Notes under the pieces: model-generated
The model's database searches: none
Told to the model about the DNA's origin: nothing
The model's input: the letters and a program-made list of their open reading frames with translations, nothing else
Shown: positions 48,937-60,575 of the stretch, piece by piece
Layout: each line of letters starts with the position of its first letter
Numbering within the stretch: position 1 is the stretch's first letter
Assembly (NCBI GenBank): GCA_015680685.1
Contig: MNCI01035238.1
Coordinates: forward strand, 320,251-384,250
Direction: 5' to 3'
DNA: 64,000 nucleotides
Source: Gnetum montanum
Lineage: Eukaryota; Streptophyta; Gnetopsida; Gnetales; Gnetaceae
Program-made: the position numbers and the translations under genes

Positions 48937-49915
48937 TTATGTGTTTTGGTGTGTCATGTTGACTAGGCCCCATTGATGTAATTAATTATGTTGATTTGAC
49001 CTTATTGACTAGGCCCCATCGATGAGGCCCCATCGATGCAATCAATTACATTGACACGGTCCCGTTGACTAGGTCCCATCGATGAGGCCTCGTAGATGTA
49101 GTCAATTACGTTGATGCGGCCCCGTCGATGTAGGGGTGTATCCTAGTTTATAAATACATGCTCACTAGCTACATTTATGGCATGTCTTATCATAGTAATA
49201 GTGGAGCTCTTGCAGTTTTTCCATTTAAAAGTTAAATATTTTCCCGAGTACATACAGTAGGAGTCATTGAGTGTACAAATCTTTATTTGACCATTGTTGT
49301 ACCTAAACACGATAGTGTGTGTGGTAATAAAGATGAGCTTTCTGATAAACTTTGTAGCATTCAAAGTAGATTAAATGTTTCATTTGTGCATTTAATGTTT
49401 CAATTATTTATTAAATGTTTTCCAATAATTAAGCTAATGAAGTAATCAAGCAAGATAAGCTAAATAGATTAAACACATAAGTACGACTGCTTCGAGCATA
49501 ACACGTATTTGCTTGGTAATCCCAACAACATTATTGCTTGGTACACCTAGTAGCATAGCTCTTGGTAACCCAACAATGGATACGTTGGTTTAAGGTATGT
49601 GTGGAAAGTGAGACTAAATGCTTATGTTAGGATTGCTTAGATATAGTTAACTAGTTAATCCAATTACTTTATCTCTCTTTAAATATCAAAACCATAAAAT
49701 ACAAAATGATAAAGATCAAATGCATAAATTACACTTAACCATATCAGTGTACATCACAAGTATAATTAGGAAGATAACAAATGACCTTAAGGCAAGATTC
49801 ACTTCCTAGAAGACTAGTGCACCAAAAATTATAAAGTCCATGAAATTCGACCAGATCACATATGAACACTTTGTGATTCATATGGTTGGGCTTAGAGGTA
49901 CCTTGCCACTCATCA
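48937..49915 (+). repeat. 3' LTR of element B
   Basis: This 979-bp LTR starts TTATGTGTTTTGG (TG decayed to TT) and ends GCCACTCATCA. U3 has tandem units with GACTAGGCCCCATCGATGAG and GTAGATGTAGTCAATTACG (48960-49135) and TTTATAAATACA as TATA box. AACCA follows. Confidence 0.92.
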
Positions 49916-50118
49916 AACCACATCAACTATTTTAGGCCAAGGAAAATGATAGAAGGTCTTAACTAATTAACACTTAAGGGGTTTCTTTTTTATAATTTTT
50001 TCAACTCTGTAATCATAATATGATAAGAACTTGATCTAACCAAGGGTATGAGTAAGGTAAAAAGCTACTAAGAACTAGTGTGAACATTCTAATAACTTCG
50101 TACCCTTGTTGATTGCAA
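49916..50118 (+). other. Element F leader, unit 2, right of element B
   Basis: This is the non-coding counterpart of about 15920-16132, ending GTTGATTGCAA before the aORF ATG. The acceptor AG is mutated to AA. Confidence 0.55.
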
Positions 50119-50458
50119 ATGATCCCAAAGAGATCACTAGAAGGACAACCTTCACAAGATGAAAGTTATAAAGACACAACTTCAAGCTTCTACTTTATGA
50201 CTTACACTAACCAATAGTGGAGAATGACACTTAGGAGAAATGTACCAATTCTAGTGAAATAAACAAGCTGATGAAATAGTTAAAATTGAGGGACTCTTTG
50301 TGTCATACTCAGTAGAGGGATCAAATGGAAAAGAAAACAATGATAGAAGAGGAAAAACTTCAAGTGCTCCTAAATAGATATCAATTCCAGAAGCCTGATG
50401 ATGAAGGGAAGAAGTTGATGGAAGATCCTCCACCACCTAAAATAAGAACTACATCAAG
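50119..50458 (+). pseudogene. Truncated aORF remnant of element F (unit 2)
   Basis: This counterpart of 16133-16475 starts at ATG 50119 and ends GKKLMEDPPPPKIRTT. The central part is deleted at the same place as in unit 1, so the deletion predates the duplication. Confidence 0.6.
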
Positions 50459-52077
50459 CCACCTTAAATAGGAAGCATGTTTGTGCATGTCTATGCATGG
50501 TGTGGTTCCTATGATGCACAAAAAAATCACAACAACAACAAAAATAAAAATAAAAATATAGAGGAATTCAAAGCATACCCATTGGACATAATAATGGGCT
50601 ATAAGCACTAGTTATGGGGTTGGAAAGACATGTTACCCATGCATGAAGACATCCCTCTAACTAAGGCCTTTTCTTCCTCCTCTTTTTGGAGTGATGTTCA
50701 TTCTCTATGGTTGTTGTAAGCTCATGATAATTGGCAATAAGGGATACATCAATGCGAGGCCACTACTAATGGTATGGACTTGGTCTGAAATTTGGACAGA
50801 TAAGTATGATGGTCATCTTAATCAAAATTGACACAAGAACCCATTGTGGGCTTGGTTAACTACCTTACATCCCAATCTCTACAATTCCTTCTCATTCCAT
50901 CATTCATGTCACTATTGTATGCAATTATGAGCCTAATGGTTTTGTATAGTATAGTATAGAATCCTTAGCAAGGTAGTTTTATGTTATTTGGAACAAAGGC
51001 ATGATCTACATTGAACTTCTAAGGTGCCCACGAGCATCTATAGAAGTGGTTATGCAAGGGCATTATAGTAGGATCCTACTTTGGGGAGGATCCGCTTGCA
51101 TGACTTTTGTTGATCATGGCTCTGAATCAAACCTCACATCTTCAAGGATATCATGGAGTACTTTGATAAATTTATGAGTGATTTAGCAATTACTTCTCAT
51201 CAATTTTGATTAATTTTACTACTTTTATATTAACTTATCCTCCAAATTCAATATATCATGGTCATCTTGTAAACCAAACCTTTGGTTTTAGTTGTTCGAA
51301 AACTTGTGAGATTTAAGAGTTAAGCTTATTCATTATGGGTGCTAAGGATGTAATTTTTGAACTTTATCTAGCACCTTATTTTTGAACATTATGGTAACTA
51401 ATAGTAATAATATTCAAAATAACATGAACAACTTGATAATTTTAGTTACCTCATAACCTTGGAAACAATATTTTGTAATCACCTTGAGCCTAAATGTTGA
51501 ATCTTCTCTATGTTTTAGCTAACTAAGGATTTGAAAAGAGTTAATCATTAAGGATAAGTTATTATTATCAAAACTAACATTGATTCTTTGGTGATTGTAG
51601 AGGATTCCAAAAGAGATGCGTAAGGTTAAGGGTTTTTTGCAAGGGAAGGAAAAGAGGCCAAGATGAGGACATGCCCATGAATAAGTAGCATATACATGAA
51701 TTAAAGCTCAAATATTATATGTTTATTGAATCCATGGGACGATGAGAAGAAATTTCAATCCATCCTTCAAGAGTTTTCTACATAAAAGAGAAGCATCAAC
51801 ATAGCTATTAAGGTTGAAAATTCTGCCACCACTAGTAACAACAAAAAGATTCATCTTCGATAGATCTTTTGAAGACCTCTACAATTTTTTAAACTTTAAT
51901 ATCTATCCAATATTTTTATCCTTTTGTAATACATCCACTAAAATAAAATTATGTAATGCACCAGTCTAGTTTTGGATTGTTTGCGAATCTAGTCTTGGTC
52001 ACCCCACAATTTTTGTAATGAAACTTCATCTATTTATATATAACTTAAGGATGAGTTTTTGTTCAATCATGAGTGTA
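50459..52077 (+). mobile_element. Element D, 3' internal part (unit 2)
   Basis: The junction with the F aORF, spacer blocks (50622, 51069) and deleted aORF (ATG 51616) are as in unit 1. The polypurine tract is weakened to AATCATGAGTGTA. Confidence 0.65.
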
Positions 52078-53045
52078 TGATGAGACCTACTATGTCGAGT
52101 AACTTCATTGTTGCATCCCTGTTGATAGAGCCTCATTGACACATCTTAAATATTTTAATGAGGACATGTTGATGCATTAATTGGTGACACATCTTAGATG
52201 CATTGATTCATCCTCATCAATGCAACCTTGTCAAAACATCCTCATCAATGCATCCCTATCGACATAGCTAAATGCTTTAACACATCCCTGTTGATGCAAT
52301 GCCTATATTTTCCTACAAATATGTAAGCATCCCTCATGTATTAGCTAAACTCTTACAGTTTTCTTTTGTAGTCTTAACAAGCATTGAGTGAGTGCCCATA
52401 ATGTGGATTCAAGTCAGTTGTACAACATCTTATTTAAGTGGCATTATACCTAGACACATTCCATGAACAACAATAAGATTGAGATTGATTCTTATTCATT
52501 ATAACACTTTGACTTAGAATAGATTTACTTTCAATGCAATTTTCTTTCTATGTGTTTAGTTAATATTTACATTTCTATGCATGTTAATTAATAGGTAGAA
52601 TGAGCATGCCCAATTCGAGCATAAACACATATTCACTTGGTAACCCCAATAACGTTATTGCTTGGTTTGCCCAATAGCATAACACTTGGTAATTCTAGTA
52701 GTGGGTACATGAGTTTAGGATGTGTATAGTAGGCTGGGAATAAACACACATTACCCTTATCATAGTTTAGGATTTATCTTATTTTTATTAATCAGATGAA
52801 ATAATTAATTTGCATACTTTCATATAATTTAGCCTTAGTTATACAACATCAATAATCATATGTCTCATTTTGAACTAACCCATACATGATAAACCTACCA
52901 CTAGTCCAAGTGATAAGATAACGACCTATGATCAATACTTAACATTCTGGATACCACACTAGTCCCATCCACATAATTCGATTGGATTACACATGAATGC
53001 TTGTGATTCATATGGTTGGGTGTAGTGGATACATGCTACTCATCA
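52078..53045 (+). repeat. LTR of element D (unit 2)
   Basis: This 968-bp LTR, TGATGAGACCTAC to CTACTCATCA, is orthologous to 18094-19083. Confidence 0.85.
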
Positions 53046-53650
53046 ACATGTAATGATTTGTTAGAAATAAAAGCTTAATAAGTGGCCAATTACTTTAATG
53101 ATTTGGGGCTATCAATTCAAGGGAAGATTAACATTCAGATTTTGTGGTTCATAGAAGAGGTCCATTACATGTTTTTCAAAGATGAGTTAATGAAGAAATA
53201 TATTGTAAAATTAGAGTCAACATGTCGAACCAATTATGATTCATCTTATATTCTTAAAGGCAAGGTAGTTTAATCAACACTTCAATGTCAATCACAATCC
53301 AAGGAATCTAATAATAGCATTTCAAGCCACCTAGCAATGTCTAGCTAGGAGTCATCTAAGAAATCAATTACTTATGCTAAGCCAATAACTAGTAAGTGTA
53401 ATAGGCATGAAAAGACTAAACATTTATCTACTCAATATCCTAATAGGAAATAAGAAAATCTAGTTGAATATGGATATGTTGCCATTACAAAAGAAGAAGT
53501 CAAGCTTGCAAAGGATAGCAACGTACAGGGAGTTGAAGTTGAAAATATGTTTTTCCTTTCAATTCGAAAGTTGCTTATAAGATTATTATAAAGAATGCTC
53601 TTATTCATAACAAATTTAATAATGCCTAGAAAATGCAATTTTTATTGCAC
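53046..53650 (+). pseudogene. Retrotransposon gag fragment (unit 2)
   Basis: The frame 53082-53273 is open (ANYFNDLGLSIQGKINIQ to DSSYILKGKVV), then stops appear. A knuckle relic KCNRHEKTKHLSTQYPNRK (about 53396-53452) is followed by a Lys/Glu-rich tail. It is better preserved than 19084-19640. Confidence 0.5.
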
Positions 53651-53659
53651 TGTTCAATA

Positions 53660-54148
53660 AATAAAATAAAAGATATTTAGAAAGCTCTTACATATCTTAA
53701 AATTCATAATTTTTTATGGTGTTTTATTCATCACAGTCTTTCTATTAGCACTCATCTAAAACATATGGGAAATGTTTCTTGTTAATGTCCTCTTTATACA
53801 AGTAAAGGCTCATTTTCTTAGGTGTTTTTTGAGTATCCTATTGCTCAACATGCTTAGAAATGGATATTTGGATGTGATGAAAATTTCCAATTTTTGGTTT
53901 CCAAAATTTGTAACAACTTTCAACCAAGCATCAATGATTCATTCTGGGTGATTAGCTTGCTTTGTCTACTTCATTTCTTTGCATTTGGAATTATCTTTGG
54001 CCACTTGTTCTCTACTTTATTTCAAAGCTTTAATTTGCAATGCTTTTTGATTAGCAAGAACATAACTATGACCTCTCTTCATGTGTCAAATATCAAATTC
54101 TCAAAGATGTTACTTTTCGACTACAACTTTAAGCAAAAAAGGTTCTAG
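53660..54148 (+). pseudogene. LINE reverse transcriptase C-terminal remnant (unit 2)
   Basis: This is the same zf-RVT-like series as 19690-20185. The last part is open here (53894-54148: SKICNNFQPSINDSFWVISL, FAFGIIFGHLFSTLFQSF). Confidence 0.6.
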
Positions 54149-54655
54149 TGAAAGTTGAACAAATAATTTGTTTTGTATAGTATTAATTTCTTTTTGCTTT
54201 GAAGGCTCAAAGATAGAAAGCTTTTAGCTTTTGTTGCTATTTCTTCATTATCTCTTATTGATGTATTCTTTTATTTTTCTTCTTAAAGAGAGTTTTCTTC
54301 TTTTCTGTACAAGAAATCCTTTAGTAAGAAGTGAAAACTTGTGAAGATACTTTTGAATAAGAACAAAGCTTGATCATTTTCCTACCCTAGAAGGAGGGGT
54401 GGGTGGGGGGTTGTGCTTCAAGATTAGTTGTAAGAATAAAAACTTGAAAAAGCATCACCAAAACCATTGGGTTTTCTCTTTAAAATGTCTCTTCAATCAT
54501 CTAATGTACTATAAAATCTTTTTAATATTATTATTTATTTTTTGGCATTTAACACCCCCAATGATGCTTTCAACTTTCTTTAAAAATGTGTTGAAGCTTT
54601 GTAATTATTTGACAAATCCTTTGTGATTTCCTTGACATAATAAGAATTTCCAGTT
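54149..54655. other. Gene-free stretch (unit 2)
   Basis: This counterpart of 20186-20680 has a small G-rich run at about 54395-54411 and nothing else recognisable. Confidence 0.5.
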
Positions 54656-54659
54656 TCCT

Positions 54660-55802
54660 AAAATTCTTTTATTAACTAGCCTTAAAATTTGTTTATAAAT
54701 TAGTGTTGCTTATTGAAATTGAACTTATAACTTAGATTTTCATATTAAAAACTTTTACTATTAAAGAATATGAGTTATAACTCTACTAGTTGGCTCACAC
54801 CTTTTGCATCCCAAAAGGTTCAAATATCACTACAAACACCTACCATGCTAACTTGAAGGTATGTTAAAAACATAGATAACACAATGAAGAATTCACTTAA
54901 AAATACATTTGTTAATTAATTAATTTATTTTTTAAAAAAGACTATCTGCATTTAAAAACAAGAACATTCCAACCGATCGCTTTGCTTGGTTTCATCGCGC
55001 TCCATTTTGGTTCGCATAGATAGCAAATTGATAATGAAAGACCATGCCCACGAAAGCAACCATTCAAATTGCAACCTTAACTTTGTTTTATTTGGTTTGG
55101 CTTCTCTTGCCTAAATGGAATATTCACTTTTCATCCAATTTCATCAACGGGAACAACGAGATAACAGCAAAGAGTTGGCATTAAAAATGAAAGCAAAATT
55201 TTTAAAAAGCAACATAGGAATTAAAAAACTAAAAGGGACAATGAAATGACAATAAAGTAGGTCTTAAAAAATATGCATGATAAACCAGTTAGTTACCACG
55301 TATTGATTTGAACCTAAACTTGGTACAACATCGCAATAAAAGCACTGTTTCAAGCATCTGGAGTCACCAAAAAAAGCATATGCATGATAATAATTAATAT
55401 GATGGTTATGGAGGCGTTAAAAACAAGAAATGGAATGGAATGTAACGTAAGAAGGAATTAAGTTCATTTAATTTGCTACAACCCCAATTCCACCCCCACT
55501 CCAGTCTTAACAGGATATAACTACCACCCACAACCCTACCTTTCCATACAATAATACCTCACAACACAACACACAAAGAGCTTTTTCAATCTCTCTTTTT
55601 TCTAGCTGCAGCAGCCATCATATATTGGTTGATTTTTCTTCTTCTTGTCATTCAGAGCAAGCGTATTCTTTTTATTTTACTTTTGGTTTTACTGTAGAAG
55701 CAGCCCTCTTCTTTCTTTCTTTCATTTTTGCTACTCATTTGGTCCTGCTCTTCAATCTCACTCCTATCTGCTGCTACTAATTATTCAGAGGAAAAGGTAA
55801 TA
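54660..55802 (+). promoter_or_regulatory. Phytocyanin upstream region and promoter (unit 2)
   Basis: It is conserved with unit 1. The C/A-rich block (ACAACCCCAATTCCACCCCC, 55478 region) precedes GATATAACTACC (about 55508), where unit 1 has TATATAA, so the TATA is weakened. The ATG at 21645 in unit 1 is absent here (GCAGCAGCC), so it is not the true start. Confidence 0.6.
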
Positions 55803-56892
55803 ATGGGTGTGCTTGTTGTTATTGTTGGTGTTTTTCGTGGTTGGGTTGCTTGGGTATGGGAACTATTCTTCCTTGTCTCCTTGTGCCTGATACCCTTATT
55901 ATTTCAGAGCTACACCATGATGACCGCCAAGATGAGCAACAGAATCATTTTTATGACTAATCATGCCTGGTCACCTTCCCCATCGTCAGAGCCGAACCTC
56001 TACTCTAAATAGGCCTCTCGAACCAAGTTCCACATTGGTGACACCCTTGGTAATTTCTCTTTTCTTCTCTTCTTCTTCTGCTCTCATCTACATTCAATCA
56101 ACTATCCATATATTGTAATCTTTTCATTTGCAACCTATCTGTGTTCATGTTCATGTTCATGTTCCTATTTCACACTTAGTTTGTTATTTGTAATACTGGG
56201 CATTGTATTTGTATCTATGTGCATGGTGAGAAATAGGAAAAGAATAAGAGCTTTTGTGTTGTGTTGTGTATTCTATCATGTGATATGTTTATTATGTTAC
56301 AGTTTTCAATTACAACTTGTGGGAGGATTCAGTGGCGAGAGTAGGATATCAAGAATACCAGATTTACAATGCAAGTGGAGACATTACAGTGTATTGCAAT
56401 GGGCACATGACATTTATCTTAGATAAGAGCGGCTTGTTTTACTTCATCAACGGTAACACCTTGCACTACTCTGCTAGTTAGAATCTCTGGATTATTATTC
56501 TTACGCAGTGCAATTTGCATGTGCCACCACCATCGCCATTGCCAGTGTCTACTCCTGCTCCTACTGTTACATCACCTTGACCTTCTTCTGCTTCTTCTTC
56601 TCCTCCTCTACCATCGCCATCGCCATTGCCAGCATCTACTCCTACTCCTACTCGTGTTGTTACATCACCTCCACCTTCTTCTTCTTCTCCTTATTCTCCT
56701 CCTAGTTCTTCTTCTTCTCCTTCTTATTCTCCTCCTAGTTCTTCTTCTTCTCCTTCTCCTCTACCACTGCCTAGCTTCTCCTTCTCCTTCTCATCTTCCT
56801 CTGCCTCCGTTGCAGTATTGTCGTTGGCAGTGTTAGTTTTTGTTGTCTTTCTGATGCCTGTTCTAGCCTTAACTTTGGTGATTATGATGTGA
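55803..56892 (+). pseudogene. Phytocyanin (early nodulin-like, GPI-anchored), copy 3
   Basis: Exon 1 (55803-56049) stays in one frame: MGVLVVIVGVFRGW, ELFFLVSLCLIPLLF as signal-like segment, MTNHAWSPSPSSEPNLYSK, one TAG where the family has Trp, then ASRTKFHIGDTL. The phase-1 intron 56050-56302 (GTAATT...TTACAG) is at the conserved position. Exon 2 reads FNYNLWEDSVARVGYQEY, then FILDKSGLFYFINGNTLHY, with the HC Cys changed to Tyr and a stop where GQKL begins with Gln, another stop in the Pro/Ser tract, and a hydrophobic GPI-type tail ending 56892. It has better exon 1 but worse exon 2 than copy 1. No copper ligands are present. Confidence 0.8.
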
Positions 56893-57383
56893 TGTTTCTT
56901 TCTTGATTCAGGTTGTGGCAACCATGCCAATGCATGGGGATTACGTTGGTTTTTTTTTTATGTGTTCTACTGTGTTGTGCTCTGCATTTTAGATTTGAAT
57001 ATCATTTATGTATTTTGTTGTGTTGTGCTTTGTCTTTTACATTTAAACACAGGTTAGTTTAGGTCTCTCTCTATTGGAAACTTGCTACTTGCTACTAAGA
57101 CTGTGTGAGAGATTAGTTATTTGTCTATTGGAAACGTACTACTAAAATGGTGTGAGAGATTACTTATTTGTCATGTGATTATGCTATTTTCTGATGAAGA
57201 TTTTCACTACTTATCTTGTGTTTGCAAATGTAAAAGGTTTTCTTTCTTGATTTATGTTTACTACTTTACTAATTGATATCCCTTTCAAAGTTTCAAGCAA
57301 GGGTTGCTGGTATCTTTTTGGCCTAACAGGAACAAGGGGTTATTAAATTGTTTCCCCTTCGAAGCTTCATAGCACCTTTCTTG
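56893..57383. other. 3' flank of phytocyanin copy 3
   Basis: No gene is present. The flank carries the 46-bp tandem pair (57071-57170) and continues into the gag remnant. Confidence 0.5.
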
Positions 57384-57731
57384 TTACCAATCTCTTTTGC
57401 ATTGTGCTGCAATGGGAAGGTAATCCCAATAGTCATGATCTTGCATAATGTGTTCAACATTGAGTCCTTGGGTGCCCAACCTCATAAGAATTTGGTCCAT
57501 CATTGCAAGAATTGATCGATCAGGCAATAACACAATGTTGCCTTCCATGTCCCTCCACTGCAACTGTTCATCTTGATGTAGAATGAAGGTGATGTTTGTC
57601 ACATACTCATCTAGATGAGTATAAACTACTCTGCATTATTGGGGCACTGGTGAATTTTTCCATTCATTTTTTTGTTGATTGGATGTATGCTTTAACCTTG
57701 GCAGAGAATCATCCCTCTGAGAACAAGACAT
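57384..57731 (-). pseudogene. Gag N-terminal remnant of element H (unit 2)
   Basis: The start codon is on the minus strand at 57729-57731 (MSCSQRDDSLPR). One stop follows, then an open run: YTHLDEYVTNITFILHQDEQ, WRDMEGNIVLLPD, ending CKRDW. It matches element B Gag over its first ~100 residues. The 3' remainder is missing. Confidence 0.72.
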
Positions 57732-57865
57732 TTTAGATTGAAAGGAAATACTAGTGTGCTTTTAAAATTATTATTATTATTTTGAATGATTGTGACTTTA
57801 AGGTTCATTATAATGATCTTGAATAATTTTCACTAAGTCCTAGATAGCACACATAGCTAACTAAG

Positions 57866-57885
57866 GTCCCTAGTAATAGCACCAA
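57866..57885 (-). promoter_or_regulatory. Primer-binding site of element H (unit 2)
   Basis: The minus-strand sequence TTGGTGCTATTACTAGGGAC follows the LTR end, a decayed tRNA-Asp-type site. Confidence 0.75.
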
Positions 57886-58728
57886 TGATAAGTAGCAAGT
57901 ATACCCTACACCCAACTATATGAATCACTAATGTTCACTCAACAATCTAGTCAAATTTTGTAGAATCTAGCTCTCTAATTACACTAATTTTTAGGAGGTG
58001 AATCTAACCATTGCAATCGTTGTCTTCTCAGTTCCACTTATGAATTGCAAGTGTATGGTTAAGTGTAACTGTGGCATCTAATTTTTATCATTTCGTCTTC
58101 TATGGTTTAATTGCCTAAGTGCTAAAAATAAAGTAAATTTAATGTGTAATTAATTTAATCAATTTAGTAACTAACTAACACTTAACTAATCCTAACATCG
58201 GAATCCATTCCTACTTTCCATACACATCCTAAACATGTTATAGCACCACTAGGTTACCAAGCATTAAGAACTAATGGGTTTACCAAGCGTTAAACGTATA
58301 CGTGAAGTGGTCATGCTTATGTTTGCTATTTAGCGCATACTAATTACTTAGTTAAATGTCATTAACATAGATTGCATGAATATTAAATGAATAAAGAAAT
58401 CATTAATCTATTCTAACTGCTACAAGGTTTGATCAGAAAAGCTCATCTTTATTGTCATTCACACTACCGTGCTCAAGTACATCAATGCTCAAATAAAGAT
58501 CCATACACTTCTTTGACTTCTACTATAGGCAATTAGAAATATTCTAACTTTGAAGAGAACAAACTACATGAGCTTCGCTATGACTAGGGAATGGAATGGA
58601 TGGATCATGCCCCCAAGTGTTGTATTTATCTGCTGGCATGCATCCCCAGATATCGGATATCTGATAATGCATCATGAGCTTTGATATTGGGGATCTGATC
58701 TTGGGGACAAACAAAAAATGATTCATCA
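57886..58728 (-). repeat. 5' LTR of element H (unit 2)
   Basis: This 843-bp minus-strand LTR from TGATGAATCATT (58728) to CTACTTATCA (57886) is orthologous to 24753-25646 without the duplicated 50 bp. Confidence 0.85.
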
Positions 58729-59067
58729 GTAGGTAATGCATATAATCATATTTTATGTGAGTGTTATAAATCTTTGTCAAAATCATGTGTTAATGAAATA
58801 AAAATATGAGCACTCTAATGAATTTGTAATTGAATTTTTACTTACATCTATTGAGATCATCCCAAATTTATTAAATAGAGAAATTCTAAAATTCATTTTA
58901 CAAAATATTTAAATTTGTAACCTAATGTTGCTTACAAGAATCAAACTTGTGATTTAGGGTTTCCATGTCAAGGCTATTTCATTAGGTTAACACTTCATTG
59001 GATTTATTTGTATTTGATGCAACACTGTTCTAGATTCATGAGACCATACTAGTCTCATAATTTCTTT

Positions 59068-59150
59068 TATTGGATAATGAGGTGTTAGTTTAATAGTAAA
59101 AGTCTTGGCTAAGTCATAGGTTCAATCCTATTAGGTACACTAAGTTATAA
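59068..59150 (+). repeat. tRNA-derived SINE-like fragment (unit 2)
   Basis: The A-box is mutated (TAGTTTAATAG) and B-box GGTTCAATCC (59119-59128) intact. About 11 bp are missing between the boxes compared with 26009-26110. Confidence 0.5.
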
Positions 59151-59214
59151 ACTTGTATAATTTTTTGGGTGTACTTATGTTTTAATTATTTTGAGTTCAA
59201 ATATCCCATAATTT

Positions 59215-60115
59215 AATTTGTTAAATGAGGTTAAATTTTATTTATAAATTAGTATTACTTATTGAAATTGAACATATAGCTTGGACTTTCATATTAAAAA
59301 TTTTAGCACATTGTTAAATGGTAGAGGCTCATAATTAGTGATCATGCCAAATGAATGCAACTATTCAAATTGCAAGCGTTAACTTATTTAACGTGGTTTG
59401 GCTGCTCTAGCCAAAATGGAGTATTTATTTGTTCCAATTGCACGGTATAAAGTGATGTAAATATACAGTATCTTGCCCTTTTAAGAATGGTGATATAATA
59501 TGCAAGTTAAGATGAGCCATAGTCAAAGTCCAAGAAATCCCTCTAAATATTATTGATTTTTTGTTAATAAAAGTGCCGACTAAGTTAGATTCAAAAAATT
59601 TCCACTATTAATGGCTAAACCGATGATCATTAATCAATTAAGAAAATGGCCAATAAAGCATGCAGAATTAACATGTGGTTTCATTCAAAGAATTTAGAGC
59701 TCCACATGACTTGGAGAAGTAAAAGCAAAAACCAAATTACCAAAAAGGTTACTTAGACATCAGATATTTACAACGGCTATAGTCATGGCACGAGAAGGAA
59801 GGAGTAAGGTGTGAGGATATTTAATTAACCACATTCCCATTTCCAAACCACTTGAGCTCATGGCAACAGTCCACTAAAATTAAAAGAATGTGGTTATTCA
59901 TCTTCTATAATTAATATATGAGATCATGAGGAATAGGAACCACGTTTTCTGAAGAGAACATGTACAATTTAATTAGTAATGAGTGAAATGATGAATAAGA
60001 GTGAAGCCATTTAATTAGCCACATCCCCAATTCCACACTACTCCATTAATGTTTTTTTAAACTAACCATCACTTGCAACCCTACCTTCTCATATAACCTT
60101 ATGCTATTTGTTTAT
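59215..60115 (+). promoter_or_regulatory. Second phytocyanin promoter copy without a gene (unit 2)
   Basis: This counterpart of 26160-27060 again has the CCACATCCCCAATTCCACAC block (60019) and no downstream exons. Confidence 0.65.
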
Positions 60116-60575
60116 ATTTCTGTTATTTGTAATTTGTATTGTGTATATGGAAGAAATTTGAAGAAAATGGAGTATTGTAGCCAATAATATTGCTAAATTA
60201 TTTAAGATACAACTAAGAAGACTTGGCAACTTTGTAAATAATATTGTTAATGTGTAAATTTTGGATGCACCAACACTTGGGAAAACAAAACTCATTTAAG
60301 GAGACTATCACCCAAGGTGCCTCCCATATGGATACAAAAACCCAGAAATAGTCTTAGCTAGAGAGGGCTATATGACATTAAATAATTAAAGGGAGATCCT
60401 ATCCTCTCATCGTTGTGCATGATTGCCATTTTTTACCATTCGCAGTCACTTCATGTTATTGCTGCTATCGGTGGTACCCACTACCAAGCTAAAAACCCCA
60501 CTACACAAGGATAAAAACCTCGCTAGCAGGGACAAACTACTACATACTACCATTTATTCCCTATGTCATTGGTGG

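Larger units (their letters stand above)
36515..49915 (+). mobile_element. Element B: complete Athila/Tat-like Ty3/gypsy retrotransposon with extra ORF
   Basis: Two LTRs (36515-37464, 48937-49915) enclose PBS, gag, protease, reverse transcriptase, RNase H, integrase, spacer, promoter-like module and aORF, in that order. Target-site copies are GATCA (left) and AACCA (right); the empty site in unit 1 reads TACCA near 15920, so both boundaries are supported. Every gene has stops, so it is no longer autonomous. LTRs differ at roughly one in seven positions over a ~420-bp stretch judged by eye. Position in unit 2 only shows insertion after the tandem duplication. Confidence 0.93.
27711..60575 (+). 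repeat. Tandem segmental duplication, unit 2 (interrupted by element B)
   Basis: 27711-36514 matches 6089 to about 15915 (minus solo LTR E), and 49916-60575 matches about 15920-27515. The 13.4-kb gap is element B. Unit length without insertions is about 19.5 kb, against about 20.6 kb in unit 1; the difference is mainly the extra exon-2 block in unit 1. Confidence 0.85.

Noticed and set aside
48960-49135. CRISPR-like or satellite array in the ATCGATG-rich stretch
   Set aside because: The units are imperfect tandem repeats within LTR U3, present in both LTRs of element B. There are no spacers of constant length.
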